Source: Bacteroidales bacterium (lineage in GTDB: Bacteria > Bacteroidota > Bacteroidia > Bacteroidales > P3). Taken from it: DNA of 64,000 nt. The notes beneath the pieces were generated by a model. That model ran no database searches and was not told the DNA's origin. It saw only the letters and a list, made by a program, of their open reading frames with translations. Where the stretch lies: positions 1 to 64,000 of the forward strand of contig JAEDJL010000003.1 of NCBI GenBank assembly GCA_016296345.1, in the 5' to 3' direction. Below, piece after piece: positions 17,195 to 27,141 of this stretch; position 1 is the first letter of the stretch; every line of letters begins with the position of its first letter. A program made the translations under genes and the position numbers.

Positions 17195-18118
17195 ATGACA
17201 GAGCAAAAACACGATTTGGAAGGATTGGATTTGATTTCCTTTTTCGGAGTGAACGAAAAGAACCTCAATTTTTTGAGGATATTGTTTCCACGCTTGGTTT
17301 TGGTACAACGCAACTGCTCTTTGATTGTCAGAGGCGGCAAAGAAGATATGCAGGAGTTTGAAACATTTTTTCAAGACCTTGTTTGCCGTTACCACAGCGA
17401 GGGAACACTTGACGAAAACATCATTATGCAAACCAAAAATGGCGAAACAATGCCACCGAAAGACGACGATGATGTTTTGGTTTATGCTTATGGCGGAGCA
17501 AAGATAAGAGCCAGAACAGCCAATCAGCGAAAAATGGTGGAGCAAATTGAGAAAAACGATATGCTTTTTGCTCTCGGACCTGCCGGAAGCGGCAAAACCT
17601 ATACTGCGGTGGCACTTGCGGTCAGGGCTTTGAAGTCCAAGCAGGTCAAAAGGATAGTTCTTACTCGTCCTGCGGTCGAAGCAGGAGAAAATCTCGGCTT
17701 TCTGCCCGGCGACATGAGGGAAAAACTCGACCCATACTTGCAACCGCTCTACGATGCACTCAGAGATATGTTGAGTACTCAGCGTTTGGAACGACTGATT
17801 GAAGACAGGACGATAGAGATTGCCCCTTTGGCATTCATGAGAGGACGAACGCTTGACAATGCCTTCGTGATTTTGGACGAGGCACAGAACTCTACGGCAA
17901 ACCAATTAAAGATGTTTCTCACCAGAATGGGCAGACATTCCAAGTTTATCATAACCGGCGACAGCACTCAGGTCGATTTGCCAAAAAATCAAACCTCCGG
18001 ACTTATTCCGACGGTCGAAAGATTAAAGCACATCAAGGAAATCTCGATTGTAAACCTGACTTGCAGCGACATTGTGCGACATCCGTTGGTTACAAAGATA
18101 GTTGAGGCTTTGGATTGA
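17195..18118 (+). CDS. phoH: PhoH-family ATPase
   Basis: A 307-residue PhoH protein with Walker A ALGPAGSGKTYTAVALA, VEAGENLGFLPGDMREKLDP, and Walker B FVILDEAQNSTANQLKMFLT. The GDSTQVDLPKNQTSGL block is the PhoH signature. It is a cytoplasmic ATPase tied to RNA metabolism or phosphate stress in other bacteria. It begins one base after the porE-like stop, so it is co-transcribed. Confidence 0.93.
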   Translation: MTEQKHDLEGLDLISFFGVNEKNLNFLRILFPRLVLVQRNCSLIVRGGKEDMQEFETFFQDLVCRYHSEGTLDENIIMQTKNGETMPPKDDDDVLVYAYGGAKIRARTANQRKMVEQIEKNDMLFALGPAGSGKTYTAVALAVRALKSKQVKRIVLTRPAVEAGENLGFLPGDMREKLDPYLQPLYDALRDMLSTQRLERLIEDRTIEIAPLAFMRGRTLDNAFVILDEAQNSTANQLKMFLTRMGRHSKFIITGDSTQVDLPKNQTSGLIPTVERLKHIKEISIVNLTCSDIVRHPLVTKIVEALD

Positions 18119-18144
18119 GGCTTTTACCAATACCACACAAGGAA

Positions 18145-21100
18145 ATGAAAAGATTGTTTTTTGCTCTTGTCATAGTTTTTTTTGCTTTTGAGAGTTTTTC
18201 TCAGTCGGTTATCCGTTTTGAACAAAACAAGGGTCAATGGGAAGACCAAGTGCTTTATATGGCAAGGCTTGAGGGCGGATTTGTTTTCGTCAGAGAAGAC
18301 GGTTTGTTGTTCTCCTATTCTCCCAATGTGCCGCACAATCATGATGCAACTTTGCAGCAGAGTAATCACTCGGGTCATGCCTTTTTGCTAAGACCGTTCG
18401 GAATGCAAAATACCAAGCCTTGTGCCACCGACAGCCTGCAAGGATACAGCAACTACTTTATCGGCAACGACCCTTCCAAGTGGCAGAGCAATGTGGCGGC
18501 GTTTTCTACCATATTATATAAAGATGTATATAGCGGAATTGATTGGAAAATTTACTCCGACGGCGGAAGATTGAAACATGAGTTCATTGTAGCTCCCGGG
18601 GCTGACGTTTCGCAAATTCAAGTCGAATACAGAGGTGTCGAAAGCATGAGTATAATCGACGGAAATTTGCATCTGAAACTCTCTGTCGGCACGGTAGTCG
18701 AGCAAAAGCCCGTTTCATTTCAGCAAAACGGCGATTTAATCGACCAAATCGGCGTTTCATTTCAGCAAAACGGCGTTTTGTTAAGCTATGATATTGAGAC
18801 ATTTAACCACGAGAAAGAATTGATAATAGATCCCGAGCTTGTATTCTCGACTTATTCGGGTTCTGTGTCGGATAATTGGGGATTTACCGCAACCTATGAC
18901 GATTATGGCAATCTCTATTCGGGTTCTATTGTTTCGGGAGTGTACTATCCCACAACCGAAGGAGCGTTCAGCGACAATTTTGGCGGAGTATGGGATTGTG
19001 CAATAACGAAATACTCTTCCGACGGCTCACAAATGATTTTTTCTACTTACCTTGGCGGCAGCTACAGCGAGATGCCACACAGCATGATAGTCGATTCTCG
19101 TGGCGATTTGATAGTTTTCGGAACTACGGGCAGCTTTAATTTTCCCACAACCGAGTGTGCATACAGCCGTTGGTTCTCCGGAGGAACTGCGGTAACCTAT
19201 GACGGAACTGTAACCTTTCCTCACGGAGTTGATATGTACATCAGCCGTTTCAGTTCGGACGGAACACAGCTCAATGCCTCAACCTACATTGGCGGAAGCG
19301 GCAATGACGGACTTAACTACCGCGACCGCTACAACTCATCGCAACTCTTGACATACATAGGCAACGATTCGCTCTACGCAAACTACGGAGACGGAGCCAG
19401 AGGCGAGCTTATAACAGACGATAGAAACAATATATATGTGGGAAGCAGCACTTTCTCTTCTGATTTTCCCACAACGGCAGGAGCTTTTCAAACCACATCG
19501 CACGGAGAGCAGGAAGGCGTGGTCTTAAAGTTGGATTACACCTTGGGAACTTTGCTTTTCTCCTCCTACATTGGCGGAAGCTCTGACGATGCCGTCTTCA
19601 GCATAGACACAGACGACCAATACAGACTTTATGTTACCGGAGGAACGGTCTCAAACGACTTTCCGACAACACCGAACACCTACAACACCACCCACAACGG
19701 CGGAAGCACAGACGCATTCGTCGCCTTGGTGTCATACGATGGCTCTACGCTTCTTCGTTCCACCTATTTCGGTTCGTCAGAGTTTGATTTGTCCTATTTT
19801 GTTCGCACAGACCGCCACAACAATCCTCATATTTTCGGTCAGACAAAGGCAGAAGGAGCAACTCTTGTCCACAATGCACAATACAATATCCCAAACAGCG
19901 GTCAGTTCATAGCCAAATTCAAGCCTCTTTTGGACAGTTTGGAATTTAGTACGGTCTTTGGAACGGGCGATGGTCGCATAAACATTTCGCCAACCGGCTT
20001 TGCAGTCGATGTATGTGGCAGAATTTATGCCTCGGGTTGGGGAAGAATGTTCAAATATCTGCCAAATCTGCCTCCTCAATTCGGAACAATGAATATGCAA
20101 ACCACCTCCGATTGTTACCAAAGCAATACCGACGGTCAGGATTTCTACATTATATCTTTACAAAACGATGCTTCTGCCTTGGATTATGCCACCTTTTTTG
20201 GAGAAGTCAGCACAACAAGTACCCGAGGAGCCGACCACGTCGATGGAGGTACCAGCCGGTTTGACAAAAAAGGCAATCTGTATCAAGTAGCCTGCGCAAG
20301 CTGCGGCGGAACAGACAATTTCCCTATTTATCCTGCCAATGTGTGGAGCAGCGATAACGGTTCGACAAATTGCAATGCCGCTTCATTCAAATTTAATATT
20401 CATTCAGACTTTGCAGTTGCCGACTTCTCTATGCCGGACTTTGTTTGCTATCCCGACAGTGTGCGATTGGAAAACCGCGGACGGGCAGACAGATACCTAT
20501 GGCTTTTTGGCGACGGAACATCTTCAACCGAGACCAATCCCACACACCATTATGCTCAAAGCGGAACTTATACCATTACGCAGATTGCATACATGGACAA
20601 CGCATGTCGAAGTTCCGACACACTCTCTCGCACAATCATTTTATTGGATAACCATACCGACACCCTTTCGGAGGTGATTGCCTGCGGCGGAGAGTTGGTT
20701 CAGATTGGTCTTACCGACTATCCGTCTTCCGATGTATCCTTTCAGTGGTATCCCCAGAGCGGTTTGAGCAGTCCGAACGTCCCCGACCCATATCTTTTGG
20801 TCTCTTTGCCTACCGATTATAGGCTTGTTATCACCACTTCTTCCTGCAACGATACACTCTTGCAGCCTATCAGGTTGAGGGATATGTCTATTGACCTTCC
20901 CGACACTATACATTATTGCAATCAACCTTACTCTCTGCAACTTCCTTCGGACATTCCTTCGTCCTATTCGGTCAGTGCATCATGGCAAAGCTCTCCCGAA
21001 GAAGTTATTGCGGCAGTTGGAGGCGTCATAACGATAGAACAGTCTCTTTCATCTTGGTTATACATCAACATAACAGAGGGTAATTGCAGCGGAAGGGATA

Positions 21101-22332
21101 GTGTGTATATGGATTACGGCGGAGGCTGGCTCAATGTGCAGACTGTGCCTGTCAGGTGCAACAGCGAAAGCAACGGATACGCCATTGCCACAACCGGAGG
21201 GCTTACTCAGCCGATTTTTTATTCGTGGAGTTGCAACCAAAGCGGCGAAGGCATAGACTCTGTGGGAAATCTTTCTGCGGGAAGCTACACTCTTTCGGTT
21301 ACTGACGCAAATGGTTGCAGTATATCGGAGCAATTTGTCATCGGTTCGACAGATGACATTTCCGTTGTGCCGACCCACAGCGACAATCCTTGCCAAAACG
21401 TGTGTAATGCGGCAATCACTCTCGCTATTTCGGGCGGAAGTCAGCCCTATTCGGTGCAATGGGATAACAACATGACGGGAGAGCATATCGAAGGGCTGTG
21501 CAGCGGAATTTATGTCTATACTCTGACCGACGACACCGGCTGTTCTCTTACCGACAGCATAGAAATCAAAGATATTGACACATTGCGTTTGGAGCTTTCG
21601 GCAACCCATAATAATTGTCCCGAAGGTTGCGGAGCTGTGATTTCGTCCGAAGTTTACGGAGGGCAAAATCCCTACACTTACTCTTGGAGCGAAGGCAGCA
21701 GCAGTGCCAATCTTACCAATGTCTGCTGCGGAGACTATTCTCTGAGCGTAAGTGATGCAAATGGTTGCACAACAGCAGGAAGTATAACGGTGGATTATAT
21801 TGATGCCTTTGCCGATTTTCAAATCGAAGCGAGCCAATCGAGGGTATTTGACGGTCAGAGCGTAATTCTTTCCTGCACTCCGATTGAGCAAATGCACTAC
21901 TTGTGGACACCTTCCGAACATTTATCAACGCCATATATGCCTTCGACCGAAGCCACAATGTATTCCACCACAACTTTTTATGTTTTTGTTAGCGACAATC
22001 ATGGTTGCTCTCTCAAAGACAGCGTTGTTGTCGAGGTCGATGTGGTGAATTGCGGAAAGCCCAACCTATATGTGCCGAATATTTTCACGCCCAACGACGA
22101 CGGAAAGAACGATAAGGTGTTTGTGAGCGGCGATTGGATTGAGGACTTTACCTTTGAGATTTTCGACCGTTGGGGAGAGAAAGTTTTTTCGACTTCCGAC
22201 CTCAATGAGGGCTGGGACGGCACTTTCAATGGCAGAAAGTGTGATGCTGCGGTCTATTTTTACAAACTTGAAGTCCGCTGTCAGGGAGGCAAGACCTACA
22301 TTGGCGGCGGCGACATTACCTTAATAAGATAA
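18145..22332 (+). CDS. Very large T9SS type B secreted surface protein (SBBP, PKD, SprB-like repeats)
   Basis: A 1395-residue exported protein. Signal peptide MKRLFFALVIVFFAFESFSQ is followed by the DUF7948 segment (VIRFEQNKGQWEDQVLYMAR). SBBP propeller repeats follow (FSTYLGGSYSEM, ASTYIGGSGNDG, FSSYIGGSSDDA). A PKD domain (YLWLFGDGTSSTETNPTHHY) leads to SprB-like repeats (SYTLSVTDANGCSISEQF, DYSLSVSDANGCTTAGSI). The gliding-motility-type C-terminal signal is NLYVPNIFTPNDDGKNDKVF to KLEVRCQ. The protein is exported by T9SS to the surface. Four 21-bp palindrome units are embedded in frame near residues 187-213. The ATG at 18145 is chosen; the upstream TTG overlaps the phoH stop. Confidence 0.9.
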   Translation: MKRLFFALVIVFFAFESFSQSVIRFEQNKGQWEDQVLYMARLEGGFVFVREDGLLFSYSPNVPHNHDATLQQSNHSGHAFLLRPFGMQNTKPCATDSLQGYSNYFIGNDPSKWQSNVAAFSTILYKDVYSGIDWKIYSDGGRLKHEFIVAPGADVSQIQVEYRGVESMSIIDGNLHLKLSVGTVVEQKPVSFQQNGDLIDQIGVSFQQNGVLLSYDIETFNHEKELIIDPELVFSTYSGSVSDNWGFTATYDDYGNLYSGSIVSGVYYPTTEGAFSDNFGGVWDCAITKYSSDGSQMIFSTYLGGSYSEMPHSMIVDSRGDLIVFGTTGSFNFPTTECAYSRWFSGGTAVTYDGTVTFPHGVDMYISRFSSDGTQLNASTYIGGSGNDGLNYRDRYNSSQLLTYIGNDSLYANYGDGARGELITDDRNNIYVGSSTFSSDFPTTAGAFQTTSHGEQEGVVLKLDYTLGTLLFSSYIGGSSDDAVFSIDTDDQYRLYVTGGTVSNDFPTTPNTYNTTHNGGSTDAFVALVSYDGSTLLRSTYFGSSEFDLSYFVRTDRHNNPHIFGQTKAEGATLVHNAQYNIPNSGQFIAKFKPLLDSLEFSTVFGTGDGRINISPTGFAVDVCGRIYASGWGRMFKYLPNLPPQFGTMNMQTTSDCYQSNTDGQDFYIISLQNDASALDYATFFGEVSTTSTRGADHVDGGTSRFDKKGNLYQVACASCGGTDNFPIYPANVWSSDNGSTNCNAASFKFNIHSDFAVADFSMPDFVCYPDSVRLENRGRADRYLWLFGDGTSSTETNPTHHYAQSGTYTITQIAYMDNACRSSDTLSRTIILLDNHTDTLSEVIACGGELVQIGLTDYPSSDVSFQWYPQSGLSSPNVPDPYLLVSLPTDYRLVITTSSCNDTLLQPIRLRDMSIDLPDTIHYCNQPYSLQLPSDIPSSYSVSASWQSSPEEVIAAVGGVITIEQSLSSWLYINITEGNCSGRDSVYMDYGGGWLNVQTVPVRCNSESNGYAIATTGGLTQPIFYSWSCNQSGEGIDSVGNLSAGSYTLSVTDANGCSISEQFVIGSTDDISVVPTHSDNPCQNVCNAAITLAISGGSQPYSVQWDNNMTGEHIEGLCSGIYVYTLTDDTGCSLTDSIEIKDIDTLRLELSATHNNCPEGCGAVISSEVYGGQNPYTYSWSEGSSSANLTNVCCGDYSLSVSDANGCTTAGSITVDYIDAFADFQIEASQSRVFDGQSVILSCTPIEQMHYLWTPSEHLSTPYMPSTEATMYSTTTFYVFVSDNHGCSLKDSVVVEVDVVNCGKPNLYVPNIFTPNDDGKNDKVFVSGDWIEDFTFEIFDRWGEKVFSTSDLNEGWDGTFNGRKCDAAVYFYKLEVRCQGGKTYIGGGDITLIR
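18704..18784. repeat. 21-bp-period palindrome array E, inside a coding sequence (4 units)
   Basis: Core 5-mers lie at 18708 (GCCCG, degenerate), 18729, 18750 and 18771 (CGGCG), 21 bp apart. The encoded peptide repeats with a seven-residue rhythm (KPVSFQQNGDLIDQIG, VSFQQNGVL). The gene frame is kept. Confidence 0.88.
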
Positions 22333-22336
22333 CACA

Positions 22337-22966
22337 ATGGCAAAGCAAAAGAAATATTACGTTGTTTGGAACGGAAGAAAGTGCGGAGTGTTTGACAGTT
22401 GGGACGAGTGCAAACAATCGGTCAGCGGATTTGGAAAGGCAAAGTACAAAGCGTTTGACACTCTCTCCGAAGCAGAACAGGCATACGCCTCAAACCCCGA
22501 CCGATACATCTTTTCAAAGCCCAAAACTCCCGAAGTGAAACAATCTTCCCTGACGGCAGGACTTCCAATCCTCGATGCGATTGCAACAGACGCCGCTTGC
22601 AGCGGAAATCCGGGCGTCATGGAATACCGGGGTGTCTATATAAAAACAGGAAAGACCCTCTTTCACTACAAACACTCCAAAGGAACGAACAACATCGGTG
22701 AGTTTCTCGGAATAGTTCACGGATTGTCATATCTCAAACGTCGAGGTCTCACACAGCCTCTTTATACCGACAGCGTCAATGCAATCAAATGGGTAAGAGA
22801 AAAGAAGTGCAGAACCACCATGAAGCAGGACGAAAATAACAAAGACCTCTTTGAATACATTGCCCGTGCCGAAAAGTGGTTGCAAGAGAACGACTACACA
22901 ACCCAAATCCTCAAATGGGAAACCGATGTGTGGGGAGAAATTCCTGCCGACTTTGGTCGTAAATAA
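22337..22966 (+). CDS. rnhA: Ribonuclease HI with N-terminal hybrid-binding (viroplasmin) domain
   Basis: Cleaves RNA in RNA:DNA hybrids. The N-terminal domain KKYYVVWNGRKCGVFDSWDE (about 5-60) is the hybrid-binding domain of eukaryotic-type RNase H1. The catalytic domain follows with D85 (IATDAACSGNPG), E122 (NIGEFLGIVHGL) and D145 (LYTDSVNAIKW). The 209-residue length is usual. It is last in the porE-phoH-cargo run, four bases after the previous stop. Confidence 0.92.
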   Translation: MAKQKKYYVVWNGRKCGVFDSWDECKQSVSGFGKAKYKAFDTLSEAEQAYASNPDRYIFSKPKTPEVKQSSLTAGLPILDAIATDAACSGNPGVMEYRGVYIKTGKTLFHYKHSKGTNNIGEFLGIVHGLSYLKRRGLTQPLYTDSVNAIKWVREKKCRTTMKQDENNKDLFEYIARAEKWLQENDYTTQILKWETDVWGEIPADFGRK

Positions 22967-22981
22967 TCCGAAAAAAGAATT

Positions 22982-23422
22982 TTACTCTTCTGCTTCGTAG
23001 CTCAAAAACCTGTCTTTGAAGTCTTGGCTTATCGGAGCGGAAGAATTGGTACGTTTGTCAAAGCCTGCAAGTATTGTTCTGCACGTTCCTTTCACTATTC
23101 CACGGTCTGTAATCAGGCGTTGGTGCATATACATCGAGCGATTGCCAAAACGGACGAGTTTTGTCTCGACAAAAACTTTTTCTCCTTGAACAATGGGTGA
23201 GAAAAAGTTGTTTTCGGTGTTTACAATCACGACTACGACCTTTGTCCAGTCCAACTGCTCTCCCATTACCTGCTCAAAATAGTTTATCCTACCCAAGTCG
23301 TAATACTGAGCCTGAAAAGAGTTGTTCACATGGTTCAAAGCATCGAGGTCGCTAAAACGAATTTGTACTTGCAGACGATGTTTGTAAGTGTCGTTTTCGG
23401 GTTTTATCTGTTCGGTGTCCAT
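22982..23422 (-). CDS. Acyl-CoA thioesterase, 4HBT (hotdog) family
   Basis: A hotdog-fold protein of about 146 residues. RFSDLDALNHVNNSFQAQYYDLGRINYFE holds the 4HBT active-site region (acidic residue followed by the HVNN helix), and TKLVRFGNRSMYMHQRL follows. It probably hydrolyses acyl-CoA. The frame is open further upstream, but the ATG at 23422 begins a normal N-terminus and lies 19 nt after a TATCTTTG box. Confidence 0.87.
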   Translation of the reverse strand: MDTEQIKPENDTYKHRLQVQIRFSDLDALNHVNNSFQAQYYDLGRINYFEQVMGEQLDWTKVVVVIVNTENNFFSPIVQGEKVFVETKLVRFGNRSMYMHQRLITDRGIVKGTCRTILAGFDKRTNSSAPISQDFKDRFLSYEAEE

Positions 23423-23440
23423 TGTTCGTATTATTTTGTG

Positions 23441-23448
23441 CAAAGATA
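23441..23448 (-). promoter_or_regulatory. -7 box of the thioesterase gene
   Basis: Minus-strand TATCTTTG, with TTG about 22 bp upstream (23471-23473). Confidence 0.6.
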
Positions 23449-23565
23449 CGTCTATTCTTTCTTTTTGTCGCAACAATCCTTGCGACATTTGCGGCAAAGC
23501 ATTTTATCAAATATGCAATCTACTCTTTTGCAATCAGTTGAACACAACGCAAGTTTATCTTTGAC

Positions 23566-23647
23566 AAAACGGCGTTTTGGCAAAATAAAATGGCGTTTCA
23601 GCCGGACAAAACGCCGTTTTATTTTCGTGAAACGCCGTTTTATTTTG
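23566..23647. repeat. 21-bp-period palindrome array F (4 units)
   Basis: Core 5-mers lie at 23570 (CGGCG), 23591 (TGGCG), 23612 and 23633 (CGCCG). It sits in the divergent region between the thioesterase gene and holA. Confidence 0.92.
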
Positions 23648-23697
23648 AGCGAAAAGGCTCTGCGTTTTGGTATTTTTTCGTACTTTCGCACTCTGTT

Positions 23698-24705
23698 ATG
23701 GCTATATCGTTTGAAAACATAGAAAAAGACATTGCAAAGGGTGATTTGAAACCTGTTTATCTGCTTTGCGGAGATGAGTTCTACTATCCCGATTTGTTAA
23801 GCAAGAAGTTTGAAAATGAATTGCTTGACGAACAGGACCGAGACTTCAACATGAGTGTGTTTTATGGCAAAGATGCCTCTTGCGACAAGATAATCGAAGC
23901 AGCAAAGCAGTATCCCGTGATGGCTTCCCGCCGACTTGTCATGCTCAAAGAAGCTCAGACAATGGACAAACGGGAGCTGGCAAAGCTGGAAAGTTATGTC
24001 ACAAAACCTCTTGCAAGCACTGTTTTGGTGATTGTGAACAACGGTAGCGGATTTCCTCCGGCTCTTGCAAACAAAATAAGCAAAACCGGAGTTGTTTTCG
24101 ACTGCAAGAAGATAAAAGAAGACAAGATACCTCTTTGGATTGAGAGTTTTGTGAGACAAAAAGGCTTTTCAATCGAACCTCAGGCAGTGAAACTTATCTC
24201 AGACTACATCGGGAACAATCTGATGAACATTTCAAACGAACTATCCAAGCTGATGATAGACCTTTCGGGCAGAAAGCAAATCACACCCGACGATGTGGCG
24301 TCCCATATCGGCATAAGCAAAGAATATAACGTCTTTGAGCTTCAAAAAGCTGTGGGAAGACTCGACTTCTCAAAGGCTGACAAATGCGTAAGTTACATGA
24401 TTGCCAACCCGAAAGAAAATCCTTTTCAAGTAATCATTGCAACTCTTTTTACCTACTTTTCAAAAATTTTGATAGTATCACAACTTGGCGAAAAAACACC
24501 CTCTGCGGTTGCGAGTGCAATCAAAGTTCCCTCCTTTTTTGCCTCGGACTACATTGCCGCAACCAATGTTTTTCCGATGTGGAAGCTGATTAACAACATC
24601 TCTTTGATAAGAGAATATGACATGAAGAGCAAAGGGGTCGGACTTTCTCCATTTGACAGCGATGCAGACCTGCTTAGAGAACTCGTTTTCAAACTTATGC
24701 ACTAA
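23698..24705 (+). CDS. holA: DNA polymerase III delta subunit
   Basis: Clamp-loader subunit that opens the beta clamp. 335 residues, with VYLLCGDEFYYPDLLSKKF at the N-terminus and ISNELSKLMIDLSGRKQITP in domain II. EYNVFELQKAVGRLDFSKAD follows in domain III. The frame continues upstream through repeat array F, but the ATG at 23698 gives the standard start. A TACTTTCG sequence about 15 bp upstream is a weak -7 box. Confidence 0.92.
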   Translation: MAISFENIEKDIAKGDLKPVYLLCGDEFYYPDLLSKKFENELLDEQDRDFNMSVFYGKDASCDKIIEAAKQYPVMASRRLVMLKEAQTMDKRELAKLESYVTKPLASTVLVIVNNGSGFPPALANKISKTGVVFDCKKIKEDKIPLWIESFVRQKGFSIEPQAVKLISDYIGNNLMNISNELSKLMIDLSGRKQITPDDVASHIGISKEYNVFELQKAVGRLDFSKADKCVSYMIANPKENPFQVIIATLFTYFSKILIVSQLGEKTPSAVASAIKVPSFFASDYIAATNVFPMWKLINNISLIREYDMKSKGVGLSPFDSDADLLRELVFKLMH

Positions 24706-24717
24706 TAATTCAAGAAG

Positions 24718-27024
24718 ATGATGAAACAGATTAAGAGATTATTTACTTTTGTTGCTTTAATTCTGCTCTCTGTAGCAGGAGTTGCCCAAACCGGCTCGGT
24801 CAAAGGTTTTGTTTATGACAAGACTTCGGGAGAGCCTGTGGCGTTTACCAATGTTACAGTGGAGAATACGACAATCGGAGTGGTAACCGATGTAAACGGA
24901 TACTTCGTTTTGACAAAACTCAAAGCAGGAAACCACACACTCAACATTGGTTCGATTGGCTATGAAACGGTGCGTTATCCTATTACAATCAAAAAAGGCG
25001 AAGTTTTAAGCATCAAAGTAGATATTTCGCCCTCAATGACAGAACTTTCAACCGTCGAAATCAGCGGCAAGAAAGAGAATTTGAGATTGGAAAGTTTGGT
25101 TTCGGTCGAAAAAATCACCTCAAAGGACATACGACAAATCCCTTCGATTGGAGGAATGGCTGACTTGGCTCAATATATGCAGGTTTTGCCCGGCGTAGTC
25201 TTCTCGGGAGATCAGGGCGGACAGCTTTATGTCAGAGGTGGTTCGGCAATTCAAAATCGTGTACTCTTGGACGGAATGGTTGTTTACAACCCTTTTCACT
25301 CCATAGGCTTGTTTTCGGTTTTTGAAACCGACATTGTGCGAAACGCAGACGTCTATACGGGAGGGTTCAATTCCCAATATGGAGGAGTATTGTCCTCTGT
25401 TATGGACATAACCACCAAAGATGGTAACAAGAAACGCACAAGCGGAAAGGTCGCAGCCTCAACTTTCGGAGCCAATTTGCTGCTTGAAGGTCCGATAATC
25501 AAGAGCGGGAAGGACAAAGGCTACTCCATGTCATACATTTTGACTGCAAAAAATTCTTATCTCTCCAAAACATCAACCTCAATTTACTCTTATATGGATA
25601 AGGAACTGCCTTACGATTTTTTGGATCTTTATGGTAAACTGACCCTTGCAACAGACAACGGCAGCAAACTTAATATCTTTGCACTGAACTTTACAGACAA
25701 GGTAAATCAATACGAAGCCATTGCCGATTTTGGCTGGAAGAACACGGCATTTGGAGCAAACTTTTTAATAGTTCCCGGAAGCAGCAGCTCGCTTGTCGAA
25801 GGTATTTTTGCCTATTCCGATTATACGATGAATATGTCAGAAAGCAATTCTTCTGCCTCTCAAATGAGCAATATCGGAGGCTTCAATGCTGGATTGAATG
25901 TAACGAATTTCTTTGGCGACAACAAGCTCAAATATGGTTTGAATATGCTCGGAAACACCACAAAGACCGCTTACACTCAGTCAGATACCGTTGTAGATTA
26001 TTCGTCCGAACTTGCAGCATACGCAATCTTCAAAGGAGTTTGGGGACGCTTGGTTTACGAACCGAGTGTACGCTTTTCGTATTACGCATCGCTCGCAAGC
26101 CTTGTGCCTGAGCCGAGATTGAACCTCAAACTCAATGTTTCGGACAACTTCCGTCTCAAAGCAGCAACCGGAATCTACTCTCAAATATTCATGGACACCA
26201 AGAGCGACAGAGATATTGTCAATCTGTTTACCGGTTATCTGACTTCAAGCCCCGATTTGAACATTGTGGGAAGTTTTAACGGAGAGAAAATAACCTCCTA
26301 CGTCCAAAAGTCAAACCATTTTATCTTTGGAGCAGAATATGACATCGCAAAGCATTTGTCTCTCAACGTCGAAGTGTATTACAAGACCTTGTCAAATGTT
26401 GCAAGTTCAAACAAGGATCGTATGTATCCCGACGACATTGAACACGAAGATAAACCCGAATATTTGAGAAAGGAATATATTGTGGAAAATGGTGAGGCTT
26501 ACGGAGGCGATGTGTCGTTAAAGTATGACGACGGCAGGCTTTACCTTTGGGCAATCTACTCTTTGGGAAAGGTTACCAAGACCAACGAAACTCAAACTTA
26601 CTTTCCTCACTATGACCGCCGACATAATATCAACATTTTGCTCAATTATCAGTTTGGAAAGGACAGGAGCTTTGAGTTGAGTTTGCGTTGGAACTATGGA
26701 AGCGGCTTCCCATACACTCCTACTGCCGCAATGATTGAGCAACTCGACTTTTCGGGAGGTATTAACACCGATTATATCTACTCAAACGGAACTCTCACAA
26801 CTATATATGGGGATTTGAACTCTTACCGTCTGCCCGATTATCACCGATTTGACGTCTCGGCAAAGAAACGATTTGACGTCGGCAAACGCTCAATCTTGGA
26901 AATAAACCTGAGCGTTACCAATGTATATAACCGAAACAACCTCTTTTACTATAACAGAGTTACTGCCGAAAGAGTAGATCAGCTTCCTATCATGCCATCT
27001 TTGGGAATGAGCCTTACCTTTTGA
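24718..27024 (+). CDS. TonB-dependent receptor with carboxypeptidase-like regulatory domain
   Basis: A 768-residue outer-membrane transporter. Signal peptide MMKQIKRLFTFVALILLSVA is followed by the CpRD domain GSVKGFVYDKTSGEPVAFTN (about 25-110). A plug (QYMQVLPGVVFSGDQGGQLY, VRGGSAIQNRVLLDGMVVYN) and a barrel end in SLGMSLTF. It has a conserved ATGATG start. No SusD-like gene is adjacent, so the substrate is not predictable. It stands alone, flanked by holA and a repeat array. Confidence 0.9.
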   Translation: MMKQIKRLFTFVALILLSVAGVAQTGSVKGFVYDKTSGEPVAFTNVTVENTTIGVVTDVNGYFVLTKLKAGNHTLNIGSIGYETVRYPITIKKGEVLSIKVDISPSMTELSTVEISGKKENLRLESLVSVEKITSKDIRQIPSIGGMADLAQYMQVLPGVVFSGDQGGQLYVRGGSAIQNRVLLDGMVVYNPFHSIGLFSVFETDIVRNADVYTGGFNSQYGGVLSSVMDITTKDGNKKRTSGKVAASTFGANLLLEGPIIKSGKDKGYSMSYILTAKNSYLSKTSTSIYSYMDKELPYDFLDLYGKLTLATDNGSKLNIFALNFTDKVNQYEAIADFGWKNTAFGANFLIVPGSSSSLVEGIFAYSDYTMNMSESNSSASQMSNIGGFNAGLNVTNFFGDNKLKYGLNMLGNTTKTAYTQSDTVVDYSSELAAYAIFKGVWGRLVYEPSVRFSYYASLASLVPEPRLNLKLNVSDNFRLKAATGIYSQIFMDTKSDRDIVNLFTGYLTSSPDLNIVGSFNGEKITSYVQKSNHFIFGAEYDIAKHLSLNVEVYYKTLSNVASSNKDRMYPDDIEHEDKPEYLRKEYIVENGEAYGGDVSLKYDDGRLYLWAIYSLGKVTKTNETQTYFPHYDRRHNINILLNYQFGKDRSFELSLRWNYGSGFPYTPTAAMIEQLDFSGGINTDYIYSNGTLTTIYGDLNSYRLPDYHRFDVSAKKRFDVGKRSILEINLSVTNVYNRNNLFYYNRVTAERVDQLPIMPSLGMSLTF

Positions 27025-27039
27025 CAATCAAGCAATAAC

Positions 27040-27118
27040 AAAACGGCGTTTCGCCAAAATAAATCGCCGTTTCAGCAAAATAAAACGCCGTTTTGTCGAA
27101 CTGAAACGGCGTTTTGTT
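27040..27118. repeat. 21-bp-period palindrome array G (4 units)
   Basis: Core 5-mers start at 27044, 27065, 27086 and 27107. It lies between two convergent genes, so it is unlikely to be a promoter here. Confidence 0.92.
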
Positions 27119-27141
27119 ACAAGTGAAACCAACTCTTGGTT

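Noticed and set aside
21058..21921. 287-codon minus-strand frame inside the T9SS cargo gene
   Set aside because: The plus strand shows coherent SprB-like repeats; the minus frame has no known domain.
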